Assembly: GCA_045633005.1 (NCBI GenBank)
Contig: JAZQXT010000092.1
Coordinates: forward strand, 1 to 14,235
Reading direction: 5' to 3'
DNA length: 14,235 bases
Source: CAG-390 sp045633005
GTDB lineage: Bacteria; Bacillota; Clostridia; Oscillospirales; CAG-272
Below are positions 1 to 6,587 of the stretch, piece by piece. A model generated the notes under the pieces. It had not been told where the DNA came from and did not search any database. It saw only the letters and a program-made list of their open reading frames with translations. Every line of letters begins with the position of its first letter. The first letter of the stretch is position 1. The position numbers were made by a program, and so were the translations under genes.

Positions 1-832
1 GGTTGGGGTTCTTCGTTCCCTTGAAATCTCCGTCAGGCTCGCACTGCGAAAGAACGGGAACTACGTCGTAGCCGCACTCGGTAAGCGCGCGGCGGACGGG
101 AACGTTACCCGTACCGTGCTGGGGGGAGTATACTACGCGCAGATTTTTTGCCGCCTCGGTGTCGCGCGACAGGGAGATATTGCAAACTCTGAGGCAGTAT
201 TCATCGTCTATCTCAGGGGGGAGTATGCGGATAAGGTCGCCCGCTTCCTCAACGGAAAGGCAGGGAACGGTAAGGGGATTTTCGATGGCGGCGATGTTTT
301 TGATAACGATATCGCTCTGTGCGATATCGAGCTGACAGCCGTCGGAATTATATATCTTGTAGCCGTTGTATTCGGGGGGATTGTGCGATGCGGTTATCAT
401 TACGCCTCCCGCCGCGCCGATGCGGCGTACCGCAAAGGAAAGCATAGGGGTGGGGCGGAGCGAGTCGAAAAGGTACGCTCTTACGCCTGCGGCGGCGAAA
501 ACGCCCGCGGTAACGAGGGCGAACTCGCGCGAGTAGCGGCGGTTATCGTGGGAAATTACTACTCCGCGCTCTGCGGCGTCGGGTGCGGATGCGGCAACGT
601 ACGCGGCAAAGCCCGCGCTTACGCGACCGACCGTGTATATATTCATTCTTCCGATGCCTGCGCCGAGTATTCCGCGCATTCCGCCCGTGCCGAACTCAAG
701 GGGTGCGGCAAAGCGCTCTGCTATTGCGATCTCGTCGTTCTGTATCTGCTCAAGCTCTGCCTTAACGTCTGCGGAAAGTCCTTCGGCGCTGAGCCAACGC
801 TTGTATTCATTCATAAAATCCTTGTTTTGCAT
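1..832 (-). CDS. pgcA: Alpha-phosphoglucomutase / phospho-sugar mutase, N-terminal part (partial at window edge)
   Basis: Interconverts glucose-1-phosphate and glucose-6-phosphate in the cytoplasm, feeding cell-wall glycolipid, glycogen and nucleotide-sugar synthesis. The frame is open from the ATG at 832 to the window edge: 277 codons with no stop, about half of the roughly 560-580 aa expected. Visible signatures are FGTGGMRG (residues 47-54), the stretch RMNIYTVGR...SAGFAAY just after it, the phosphoserine loop TASHNPP (147-153, catalytic Ser149), the YSPQHGTGNVPV strand (235-246) and EPDGDF...PN (265-277). The start and its context closely resemble Bacillus subtilis PgcA rather than the shorter phosphoglucosamine mutase. 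The start is fixed by a GGAGGG ribosome site at 837-842. It has its own promoter (866-894) and is divergent from the lipoprotein at 992. The metal-binding DGD loop would lie beyond the edge, so activity cannot be confirmed here. Confidence 0.93.
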   Translation of the reverse strand, partial: MQNKDFMNEYKRWLSAEGLSADVKAELEQIQNDEIAIAERFAAPLEFGTGGMRGILGAGIGRMNIYTVGRVSAGFAAYVAASAPDAAERGVVISHDNRRYSREFALVTAGVFAAAGVRAYLFDSLRPTPMLSFAVRRIGAAGGVMITASHNPPEYNGYKIYNSDGCQLDIAQSDIVIKNIAAIENPLTVPCLSVEEAGDLIRILPPEIDDEYCLRVCNISLSRDTEAAKNLRVVYSPQHGTGNVPVRRALTECGYDVVPVLSQCEPDGDFKGTKNPN

Positions 833-865
833 ATTACCCTCCATACAGGATATTTTTACTAATCT

Positions 866-894
866 ATTATAATAGAAAAATGTAAAAAAGTCAA
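866..894 (-). promoter_or_regulatory. Promoter of pgcA
   Basis: Read on the minus strand: -35 TTGACT (889-894), 17-base spacer, -10 TATAAT (866-871). It lies 34 bases upstream of the pgcA start. Confidence 0.85.
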
Positions 895-940
895 TATATA
901 ATGAAAGTTTATACAAAAAAGTTGGCGGATATTCAACACC

Positions 941-969
941 TTGACAAAACGCGCGCTATGTGTTAAAAT
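941..969 (+). promoter_or_regulatory. Promoter of the 992 lipoprotein gene
   Basis: -35 TTGACA (941-946), 17-base spacer, -10 TAAAAT (964-969). The TTG of the -35 box is also a possible start codon in frame with the gene, but it cannot be the real start because it lies in the promoter. Confidence 0.85.
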
Positions 970-991
970 GTACGGTAGACGGAGGCGTAAA

Positions 992-1480
992 ATGAAAAGA
1001 TATATTGCAGTTTTTGCCGCGCTCTTGCTTGCCTTGTCGCTCCTCGGCTGTGAGGGGCAGGTCGCGCCGAAGCAGTTTGAGAGCGGAAATATAAAAATTA
1101 CACTTAACGAGGGCTTTAGCGAGGAGCGCACGGACAGCGCCGAGGCGGCGTTCGTGTCCGCCGAGCTTTGCGTGTACTATATGTACGACGGTATCAAGTA
1201 TTACGGCAGACGTATAGAGACGTTTGAACGATATTGCGAGCTCGTTGCAAAAAATAACGGCTTGCACAAAAGCGACGCGGCAAAGGAAAACGGACTTACC
1301 TATCTTGTTTTCGACGACGAGGTGCTTACGTCGGAATACAGCGTGGTCGAATTCCTTTTCGAGACCGATGGCGAGTTTTCGCGCGTCCGATTCGTTTGCG
1401 AGGCGGCACAGCTTGAAAAACGAATGCCCGAAATACTTGAATATGCAAAAACTATCACCGTAAATAAAAAAGCGGAGTAA
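992..1480 (+). CDS. Small putative lipoprotein
   Basis: A 162-aa protein. The start at 992 is chosen because GGAGG (981-985) precedes it and because a lipoprotein signal begins there: Lys/Arg, a hydrophobic stretch, and the lipobox LLGC with Cys20 as the lipidated residue. The mature part begins FESGNIKITLNEGF and ends in a helix (MPEILEYAKTITV). The overall pattern of a short beta-rich domain with YY.RR..F and a C-terminal helix recalls PsbP/DcrB-like lipoproteins of Clostridia, but I cannot assign it securely. Later in-frame starts would remove the signal peptide. It is a single-gene unit with its own promoter, followed by a terminator at 1556-1590. Function unknown; expected on the outer face of the membrane. 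Confidence 0.85.
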   Translation: MKRYIAVFAALLLALSLLGCEGQVAPKQFESGNIKITLNEGFSEERTDSAEAAFVSAELCVYYMYDGIKYYGRRIETFERYCELVAKNNGLHKSDAAKENGLTYLVFDDEVLTSEYSVVEFLFETDGEFSRVRFVCEAAQLEKRMPEILEYAKTITVNKKAE

Positions 1481-1555
1481 AACCGAGGATGTAGAGACCT
1501 ACTCTTAAGGACAGTTTCTTGAAATTCAATACAATACGTTACCCACCGACAAAAA

Positions 1556-1590
1556 AGGACAGAGATTTTTTAGTTCTCTGTCCTCTTTTT
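1556..1590 (+). terminator. Bidirectional intrinsic terminator
   Basis: A 10-bp perfect stem (AGGACAGAGA at 1556-1565 with TCTCTGTCCT at 1575-1584) with a 9-base loop, followed by CTTTTT. Upstream is AAAAAA (1551-1556), so it can also terminate minus-strand transcripts. It sits between the lipoprotein gene (+) and the CPBP gene (-), which converge here. Confidence 0.85.
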
Positions 1591-1620
1591 CTTGTAGGCA
1601 CGAATGCGGTTATTAAATTG

Positions 1621-1828
1621 TCGATATGCTTCGCTACGCTCAGCTCGATATATTTGCCTTTCGGCAAATTCGATATAACCTCCCTTTCGGTCGGTTTCGA
1701 TATGATATCAATCCCTCGTTTGCGTAGCAAACATATCGAGCCGTAGGCATATCGAGTTGCGTCAGCAACATATCGACAATCCCGCAAGGGATTGATATCG
1801 ATGCGTTGTGCCCTTATGGGCACAACGC
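1621..1828. repeat. Symmetric array of mini-hairpins with an oriented TCGATAT linker
   Basis: Eight exact copies of the heptamer TCGATAT: four in plus orientation (1621, 1645, 1670, 1697) and four inverted as ATATCGA (1733, 1749, 1770, 1795). Between them lie different short palindromes: ATTTGCC/GGCAAAT (1652-1669), an AACC..GGTT stem with two mismatches (1677-1696), GTTTGC/GCAAAC (1718-1732), GCC/GGC (1740-1748), GTTGC/GCAAC (1756-1769), CAATCCC/GGGATTG (1777-1794). An 11-bp stem GCGTTGTGCCC with a TTAT loop closes it at 1803-1828. The piece at 1628-1644 is only weakly palindromic. Loops are mostly 3-4 bases. The array fills the gap between two convergent genes and codes for nothing credible. 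Confidence 0.8.
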
Positions 1829-1838
1829 TGTCTCGGTT

Positions 1839-2540
1839 TTATTTTTTATTCTTTACGATATATAGCGCCGACAGTACCGCAAGTACGGCGGCGCACGCAA
1901 GGACGTACGCGGACGCTTCGGGCGGTAGGAACAAAAACAGATAGTTCGCGCCGTTGAACGCGGCGTGCATCGCGAGCGGCGGCAGGAGGGAATCGTATTT
2001 CAGATACAGCGCGCCGAGCGCAAGACCGCAGAGCGTGGCGTATATTATCCAGATAACGCCGCCGTGAAACGCACCGAAAAGCAGGGCGGACGCGGCAAGT
2101 GCCGCGGCGCACGGTACGATGGTGCGAAGCCTGCCAAGCACGGCGTGGCGGAATATCAGCTCCTCAACGAGAGGGGCAAGCATCACCGTGTCAACGATGC
2201 CCACGAGCGTGAGCGCCCCAAGTGGTGCTGAGGATGCGGCGTAGGATGCGGTAAGCTCACTCGGAAGGAGCGCTATCACCGCCGAGCAAATGGCGTTTAG
2301 CGAAACGCCAAGCACAGCGCAGACGGCAAGGGAGAGCGTGGGGGATCTTTTTATCCCCCACGCATCAAAAAACTGCTTTGGTTTGCTTTTCTTGGAACGC
2401 AAATATGTTGCGGTAATCAGTGCCGCGAGCGCAAGAGCTACAAGTCTGCGGACGGCGGCGGGCACTCCCAAAAACGACAGAGAGGCGTCAAAAACGACGT
2501 AGGCAGATAAGATAAAGGCTATCTCAAGCGCCGTTCTCAT
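1839..2540 (-). CDS. CPBP family intramembrane glutamic metalloprotease
   Basis: A 233-aa multi-pass membrane protein of the CPBP (CAAX protease and bacteriocin-processing; Abi) family, which cleaves substrates inside the membrane. All three family motifs are present: EE126-127 with Arg131 (EELIFR), F155-x3-H159 (FGAFH), and H192-x3-N196 (HAAFN). Hydrophobic segments are visible near residues 5-25, 31-47, 70-92, 108-125, 140-178 and 200-228. The start ATG lies one base after the egsA stop codon, with no convincing ribosome site of its own, so translation is probably coupled to egsA. The substrate is unknown; related proteins mature peptides, act in bacteriocin self-immunity, or cleave signalling proteins. 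The array at 1621-1828 lies just downstream. Confidence 0.92.
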   Translation of the reverse strand: MRTALEIAFILSAYVVFDASLSFLGVPAAVRRLVALALAALITATYLRSKKSKPKQFFDAWGIKRSPTLSLAVCAVLGVSLNAICSAVIALLPSELTASYAASSAPLGALTLVGIVDTVMLAPLVEELIFRHAVLGRLRTIVPCAAALAASALLFGAFHGGVIWIIYATLCGLALGALYLKYDSLLPPLAMHAAFNGANYLFLFLPPEASAYVLACAAVLAVLSALYIVKNKK

Positions 2541-2541
2541 T

Positions 2542-3828
2542 TTATTTTACGTAATCCATAATATCGATATTCATCATCGGGAAGAGGCGCGTCAGAAGCA
2601 CGCGGTAGCGCATATAAGAGTGGTAGCGCAATCCCTCTGCGGCAAGGGCGGGAGATACGCCGATCTCATCAAGCGTGGTGGCACAGCCCGCACGCTTCAT
2701 CATATCCTCAAGCTCGTCGGCATCGGGCAGATATTTGTATATCAGCTCGCGTATCTCGCCCCAAGAGCTTTGCAGACGGGCGGGATCGATCTTGTCGGTG
2801 ATGGTGGGGGAGTTGAGCTTTATAACGTCGGGGATCTGGTCGGCGGAGAAGTGAGTGTATACCTCCTCGAAGTTCGTGGGGTCCGCCTGAGCGGTAACGG
2901 ACGTGAGCGAGTCGGCAAGCTTGCGGTACGCGCGAACGAGAATGAGGGTGGCAACGCCGACCTTTCTTCCGTGAAGCTCGGGGTAAATGCCGCGTGCAAG
3001 CTTGTAGCACTCCCAGTAGTGCGACACGACGTGCTCTGCACCCGATGCGGGGCGGGAGCATCCCGCAAGCTTCATTGCGATGCCCGAAAGCACGAGTGCT
3101 TCGGCAACCGCTCCTGCGGCTTCCTCGTCCTCTGCCATTATCTTGTCCGTCAGCGAGAGTATGCGGGAAAGCGCGTCAAGCGTTACGTTTGCTATCGCGT
3201 CGCAGTAATACTCACCCGTCAGGATGTTTGACATCTTCCATTCCATAATGCCAAGGCACTTTGCGACCATATCGCCGTAGCCTGCCGCCTTGAGAATTGC
3301 GGGGGCGGCGGCGAGGATGCGCGTGTCGGCAATTATAACGTCGGGCTGTTCAGCCTGCCACGATATTTTGAAATTGTTTTCTATTATCGGTGCGGTGTCG
3401 GATGCAAAGCCGTCCATCGAGGGCGCGGTTGCAAAAATGCAGAATTTCTTTTTCTTTTCAAACGCGCTGACGCGGCAAATGTCGTTGAGCGAGCCCGTGC
3501 CGACGGAAATTATGCCGTCCGCATCCTCTGCGAGGGCTTCGACCTCGCGCACCTGCTCGACGCGAGCGTAGAGCATATTTTCGTAGACCTTGCGCGTCAC
3601 CTTAAATCCCGCGGCGGCAAGAACGTCGCAAAGACCGTATTTTTCGGCGGCGGCAAGCGTATTTTCGTCAGCTATAAGAAGCAGACGGTCGCCAAAGCCA
3701 AAGCGGCGGAGAAGCTCGCCCGTTTTTTCGGTAGCGTCGCCCGAAATTTCAACGTGCTTGGTATAAACCTCGTGCTTTTTGCCGCAGGGGCAGTTTTCAA
3801 GTGATTTGACAAGCTTTTGCAGATCCAT
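2542..3828 (-). CDS. egsA: sn-Glycerol-1-phosphate dehydrogenase (AraM/EgsA type)
   Basis: A 428-aa member of the iron-containing alcohol dehydrogenase/glycerol dehydrogenase superfamily. It reduces dihydroxyacetone phosphate to sn-glycerol-1-phosphate with NAD(P)H in the cytoplasm. The nucleotide-binding loop GTGSLND (110-116) and the family signature ATAPSMDGFAS (133-143) are present. Candidate metal ligands are Asp186 (GYGD), His266 (SGAEH) and His286 (LHGRK). SMDG..S and SG.EH..SH.WE (262-273) distinguish this group from ordinary glycerol dehydrogenases. B. subtilis AraM makes G1P for heptaprenylglyceryl phosphate; I do not see the partner PcrB in the window. The start at 3828 follows GAGGTGAT, and it has a near-consensus promoter divergent from the DUF1934 gene. 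It is followed one base later by the CPBP protease gene. Confidence 0.92.
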   Translation of the reverse strand: MDLQKLVKSLENCPCGKKHEVYTKHVEISGDATEKTGELLRRFGFGDRLLLIADENTLAAAEKYGLCDVLAAAGFKVTRKVYENMLYARVEQVREVEALAEDADGIISVGTGSLNDICRVSAFEKKKKFCIFATAPSMDGFASDTAPIIENNFKISWQAEQPDVIIADTRILAAAPAILKAAGYGDMVAKCLGIMEWKMSNILTGEYYCDAIANVTLDALSRILSLTDKIMAEDEEAAGAVAEALVLSGIAMKLAGCSRPASGAEHVVSHYWECYKLARGIYPELHGRKVGVATLILVRAYRKLADSLTSVTAQADPTNFEEVYTHFSADQIPDVIKLNSPTITDKIDPARLQSSWGEIRELIYKYLPDADELEDMMKRAGCATTLDEIGVSPALAAEGLRYHSYMRYRVLLTRLFPMMNIDIMDYVK

Positions 3829-3857
3829 AGTATCACCTCATAAAATAATATAAGGTA

Positions 3858-3886
3858 ATTATAACACGGTGGGAAATAAAAGTCAA
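3858..3886 (-). promoter_or_regulatory. Promoter of egsA-CPBP operon
   Basis: Minus strand: -35 TTGACT (3881-3886), 17-base spacer, -10 TATAAT (3858-3863). Its -35 box is only 6 bp from the -35 box of the divergent promoter, so RNA polymerase binding at the two probably interferes. Confidence 0.85.
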
Positions 3887-3892
3887 CACTAC

Positions 3893-3921
3893 TTGACAGT
3901 TTTAGCAAACGCGGATATAAT
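3893..3921 (+). promoter_or_regulatory. Promoter of the DUF1934 gene
   Basis: A full consensus: TTGACA (3893-3898), 17-base spacer, TATAAT (3916-3921). Confidence 0.9.
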
Positions 3922-3922
3922 A

Positions 3923-3937
3923 GTATCAGTATGATAC
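3923..3937. promoter_or_regulatory. Palindrome over the transcription start (possible operator)
   Basis: GTATCA-GTA-TGATAC, a perfect 6-bp inverted repeat starting two bases after the -10 box, so it covers the expected +1 of the DUF1934 transcript. Its position suits a repressor site; alternatively it is a small hairpin at the 5' end of the mRNA. No regulator is identified. Confidence 0.4.
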
Positions 3938-3968
3938 GCAAGCAAAAACGAAAAACGGCAGGTGAAAT

Positions 3969-4451
3969 ATGATTTTTGGCGTTACGGTCAAGGAATATAC
4001 TCATCGGGTGCTTACCGAACCCGCGGACGAGCAAAACAGTGCGAATACGAATTTTATAGAAAAGGCGTCGTTTGCGACCACGCAGTACGAAACGGTGTGC
4101 GACGGCACTCTTGTGGTAGAGGAGACGCGCGTGTGCCTTTCGTACGAGCCGACGGATCAGATAAGCGTAGAGATGTGCTTTGAGGTGAACGAGCCGAAGC
4201 TTATAACGCTCAAAAGGCGCTCGGACTCCATGCCGCCGATGACGCTCGTGCTTGAGGAGGGCGTGCGCCACGTTTGCCTTTGCAAAAGCAAAAACACCTC
4301 TATCGAGATGATGGCGCGTGCCAAAAGGATAGATAATTCGTTTTTGAAGGACGGGCGCGTTGAGCTTGACTATACCGTTGAGGTCAACGGTCTGCGCGCG
4401 GAAAAAACGAAAATGCGGATAAATCTTATAAAAAATGAACGGCTACGCTGA
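3969..4451 (+). CDS. DUF1934 (YwiB-like) beta-barrel protein
   Basis: A 160-aa cytoplasmic protein without signal peptide. The sequence runs as a series of predicted strands: an ETVCDGTLVVEETRVCLSYEPT segment followed by VNEPKLITLKRRSD, MTLVLEEGVRHVCLC, then the Cterminal VELDYTVEVNGL...MRINL strand pair. This order and length match the DUF1934/YwiB family of Firmicutes (about 140-150 aa), a small lipocalin-like barrel whose function is not established. The start is set by AGGTGA seven bases upstream; the promoter at 3893-3921 is its own. The TGA stop forms the loop of the downstream terminator hairpin, so the last four codons (GAA CGG CTA CGC) are its left arm. Confidence 0.8.
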   Translation: MIFGVTVKEYTHRVLTEPADEQNSANTNFIEKASFATTQYETVCDGTLVVEETRVCLSYEPTDQISVEMCFEVNEPKLITLKRRSDSMPPMTLVLEEGVRHVCLCKSKNTSIEMMARAKRIDNSFLKDGRVELDYTVEVNGLRAEKTKMRINLIKNERLR

Positions 4452-4470
4452 GCGTAGCCGTTCGTTTTTT
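4437..4470. terminator. Bidirectional terminator whose loop is the stop codon
   Basis: A 12-bp perfect stem GAACGGCTACGC (4437-4448) / GCGTAGCCGTTC (4452-4463) around the three-base loop TGA, followed by GTTTTTT. On the other strand it is followed by ATTTTTTAT. It therefore serves both the DUF1934 gene and the convergent lipoprotein operon ending at 4472. Confidence 0.92.
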
Positions 4471-4471
4471 A

Positions 4472-5512
4472 TTAGCCGTAGATCTCGATCTCGGAGATAA
4501 CGATAACGTTGGAGTAAGACATACTTACGCCGATCTGGATGCAATCGACCTCAGCAGCCTCGAAATCACCAAGGGTGAAGGAGGTGGACTCGTCGTACGG
4601 ATTGTACGTGCCGCTGCTGGAGCCAAGCACTCTCCAAGAGGTAGTGCCGTCAGCGTTCTTGGTGCCGCCGAGAACGTCAAAGGCGATCTCGTTCTGGTTC
4701 TCAACGAAGAGGGCAAAGCCGCTTACGGTCATCTTGTTGTAGAGGTCAATGCCGATGAGTGCGCAGTATTTAGCGCTGGGGTCGGAGCCGTCCTCGATCT
4801 TAACGCCGTTGGGGGTGTAGCGGATCTCCGCGTCTCTGATGTTCCAGTACATTACGGAGCCGTCGGTGGTAACGGTAGCCTCACGGAAGCTATCGTAGAT
4901 AGAGCCCGTGCCGTGTGCGCCAACGTAGCCGATGTGTCCCCAGTCGGAGCTGCCCTTGTTCTTGTGGATGTGGGTTCCGTGCTCGGACTTGAGGTATGCG
5001 TTTACGCTGTCAACGCCTGCCGCCTCGATCATAGCGGGGGTAACGACGAGAAGGTTCTTCTTTGTGTTTGTAGCCTCGGTCTCGATGCGGACGTTCTCCT
5101 GACAGAAGGAGCAGGTCTTTACCTCAAAGCCGGGGAGGTTGGATGCGCCGGGGTAGGTAGCAAGAGCCTCGCCCGTGCAAACGTGGTCGCCGAAGTTTCC
5201 GCTGGAATCCTCAACGTAATCGTACTGGGTGAAATCGCAGTGCTTGCAGGTTCTGGTCTTTACTGCAAGACCCGTGCAGGTGTACTCGCCCGAAGCGACC
5301 CAGTCGTTCATCTTTGCGTGGCGGCAGGAGCCGTCAACGTTGGTGACCTGACCGTCAGCGGCGGTGGTATCTGCGGGGGTGGTTGCATCGGGGGTAGCGG
5401 GGGTGGTTACGCCCGCGGTGGTGTTTGCGCCTTCGCCCTCTCCGCAAGCTACGAAGCAGGGAAGAAGGAGAGAGAGCACAAGCGCAAGTGCTATAGCTGT
5501 GATCTTTTTCAT
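4472..5512 (-). CDS. Lipoprotein with Cys/His/Trp module and discoidin-like C-terminus (paralogue A)
   Basis: 346 aa, expected to be anchored outside the membrane. Signal peptide with Cys23 as lipidated residue (CFVAC), then a Thr/Pro/Ala linker to about residue 57. A module follows with C63-x-H65, W71, C79, TR87, C89-x2-C92; a second, weaker copy runs from GDH (108-110) to C134-x2-C137. The Cys pairs could bind metal or form disulfides. Residues about 200-346 are beta-rich, with SGFALFV, a WRVLG strand and the ending VISEIEIYG, which is typical of discoidin/F5-8C or CBM32-like galactose-binding folds. No catalytic residues are evident, so a surface binding role is the likeliest inference. 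Start at 5512 follows AGGAG. It is a tandem paralogue of the gene at 5536-6567, 23 bp upstream in the same operon. Confidence 0.85.
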   Translation of the reverse strand: MKKITAIALALVLSLLLPCFVACGEGEGANTTAGVTTPATPDATTPADTTAADGQVTNVDGSCRHAKMNDWVASGEYTCTGLAVKTRTCKHCDFTQYDYVEDSSGNFGDHVCTGEALATYPGASNLPGFEVKTCSFCQENVRIETEATNTKKNLLVVTPAMIEAAGVDSVNAYLKSEHGTHIHKNKGSSDWGHIGYVGAHGTGSIYDSFREATVTTDGSVMYWNIRDAEIRYTPNGVKIEDGSDPSAKYCALIGIDLYNKMTVSGFALFVENQNEIAFDVLGGTKNADGTTSWRVLGSSSGTYNPYDESTSFTLGDFEAAEVDCIQIGVSMSYSNVIVISEIEIYG

Positions 5513-5535
5513 CGTTTTACTCCTTGGGGGGGCAA

Positions 5536-6567
5536 TCAGTTGCCGTAAACTTCGAGTTCGGAGATGTAGATTGCGGACTGTATGGCAGAGGTGATAGCGA
5601 TCTGGATGCAGTCAACGGTGATCTCGTCGAAATCAGCGTAGTAGTAGCCCGTGTCCTCGTTGTAGCTCAGATACTTGCTTGCATCGTCTACGCCGCCGAG
5701 AACGGTCCAAGTGATAGTGCCGTCTGCGTTGGTCTTACCGCCGAGAAGGTCAAAGGTCATCTCGGGAACGGGATTTACGAAGATGGAGAAGCCGCTTACG
5801 GTGATGGGAGAGAGGATCTCGTAGCCGATAAGGGAGCAGTATTTAGCATCTGCCGCCTCAACGCCGTCGGGCGTGTACTTGGTGTCAACGTCCTTGATGT
5901 TCCAGTAAAGGATGGTTCCGCTTGCGTCGGTTGCGGAAGCGTCGCGCTCACCGTTAAGGAGTGCAGCCATACCGTGAATAGCGGTAAAGCCCTTTCTGCC
6001 CCAGCCCGATGCGCTCTTATACTTTACGTTGCTGTGTCCGCCGCTTATGTACGACTTTACGTCCTCAACGCCTGCTGCTGCGAGCATCTCAGGGGAGATG
6101 AGGAAGTGGTTCTTTCTGGTGTTGGTAGCGGCGGTCTCAACAACGACGTTCTCCTGACAGAAGGAGCAGTTCTTTATCTCGAACGCGGCGGTGTTAGAGG
6201 AGCCGGGGAAGGAGGAGATAGCCTCGCCTGCGAAAACGTGGTCGCCCATGTTTCCGCTTGCGTCCTCGGTGTACTCATACTGGATGAAGTCGCAGTGCTT
6301 GCAGGATCTGGTGGAAATGGAAAGACCCGTGCAGGTGTAGGTGCCCGTAGCTACCCAGTCGTTCATCTTGGCGTGGCGGCAGGAGCCGTCAGCGTTGGTG
6401 ACCTGAGCGTCAGCCGCGGTGGTTTCGGCGGGGGTGGTTGCGTCGGGAGTTGCGGGGGTGGTTACGCCCGCGGTGGTGTTTGCGCCGTCGCCTTCTCCGC
6501 AAGCCGCGAAGCAGGGAAGAAGAATGGCGAGCATAAGGATCAGCGCGATGGAAGTGATCTTTTTCAT
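5536..6567 (-). CDS. Lipoprotein with Cys/His/Trp module and discoidin-like C-terminus (paralogue B)
   Basis: 343 aa and colinear with the neighbour over the whole length. The signal peptide and linker are nearly identical (Cys23; linker to about 57). The module has C63-x-H65, W71, C79, C89-x2-C92 and the second pair C134-x2-C137, but Cys112 of paralogue A is Phe here. The C-terminal part has diverged most (different residues around 175-215) and ends IYISELEVYG, again discoidin/CBM32-like. The start follows AGGAG 20 bp after the serS stop, with no terminator between, so co-transcription with serS is likely. The pair looks like a local tandem duplication, with the exposed binding domain diverging and the export/linker part conserved. 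Confidence 0.85.
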   Translation of the reverse strand: MKKITSIALILMLAILLPCFAACGEGDGANTTAGVTTPATPDATTPAETTAADAQVTNADGSCRHAKMNDWVATGTYTCTGLSISTRSCKHCDFIQYEYTEDASGNMGDHVFAGEAISSFPGSSNTAAFEIKNCSFCQENVVVETAATNTRKNHFLISPEMLAAAGVEDVKSYISGGHSNVKYKSASGWGRKGFTAIHGMAALLNGERDASATDASGTILYWNIKDVDTKYTPDGVEAADAKYCSLIGYEILSPITVSGFSIFVNPVPEMTFDLLGGKTNADGTITWTVLGGVDDASKYLSYNEDTGYYYADFDEITVDCIQIAITSAIQSAIYISELEVYGN

Positions 6568-6587
6568 TTTGGATCTCCTTTTCTTAA

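Noticed and set aside
116..862. 248-aa plus-strand open frame over the phosphoglucomutase
   Set aside because: Antisense shadow of pgcA. The minus strand encodes clear family motifs through the same bases.
1539..1823. 94-aa minus-strand open frame
   Set aside because: Lies wholly in the hairpin array and terminator, with no ribosome site; it merely translates the repeats.
1621..1828. CRISPR array
   Set aside because: The repeated part is only seven bases, it flips orientation in the middle, intervals are palindromes rather than unique spacers, and no cas gene is near. The same applies to 9861-10131.
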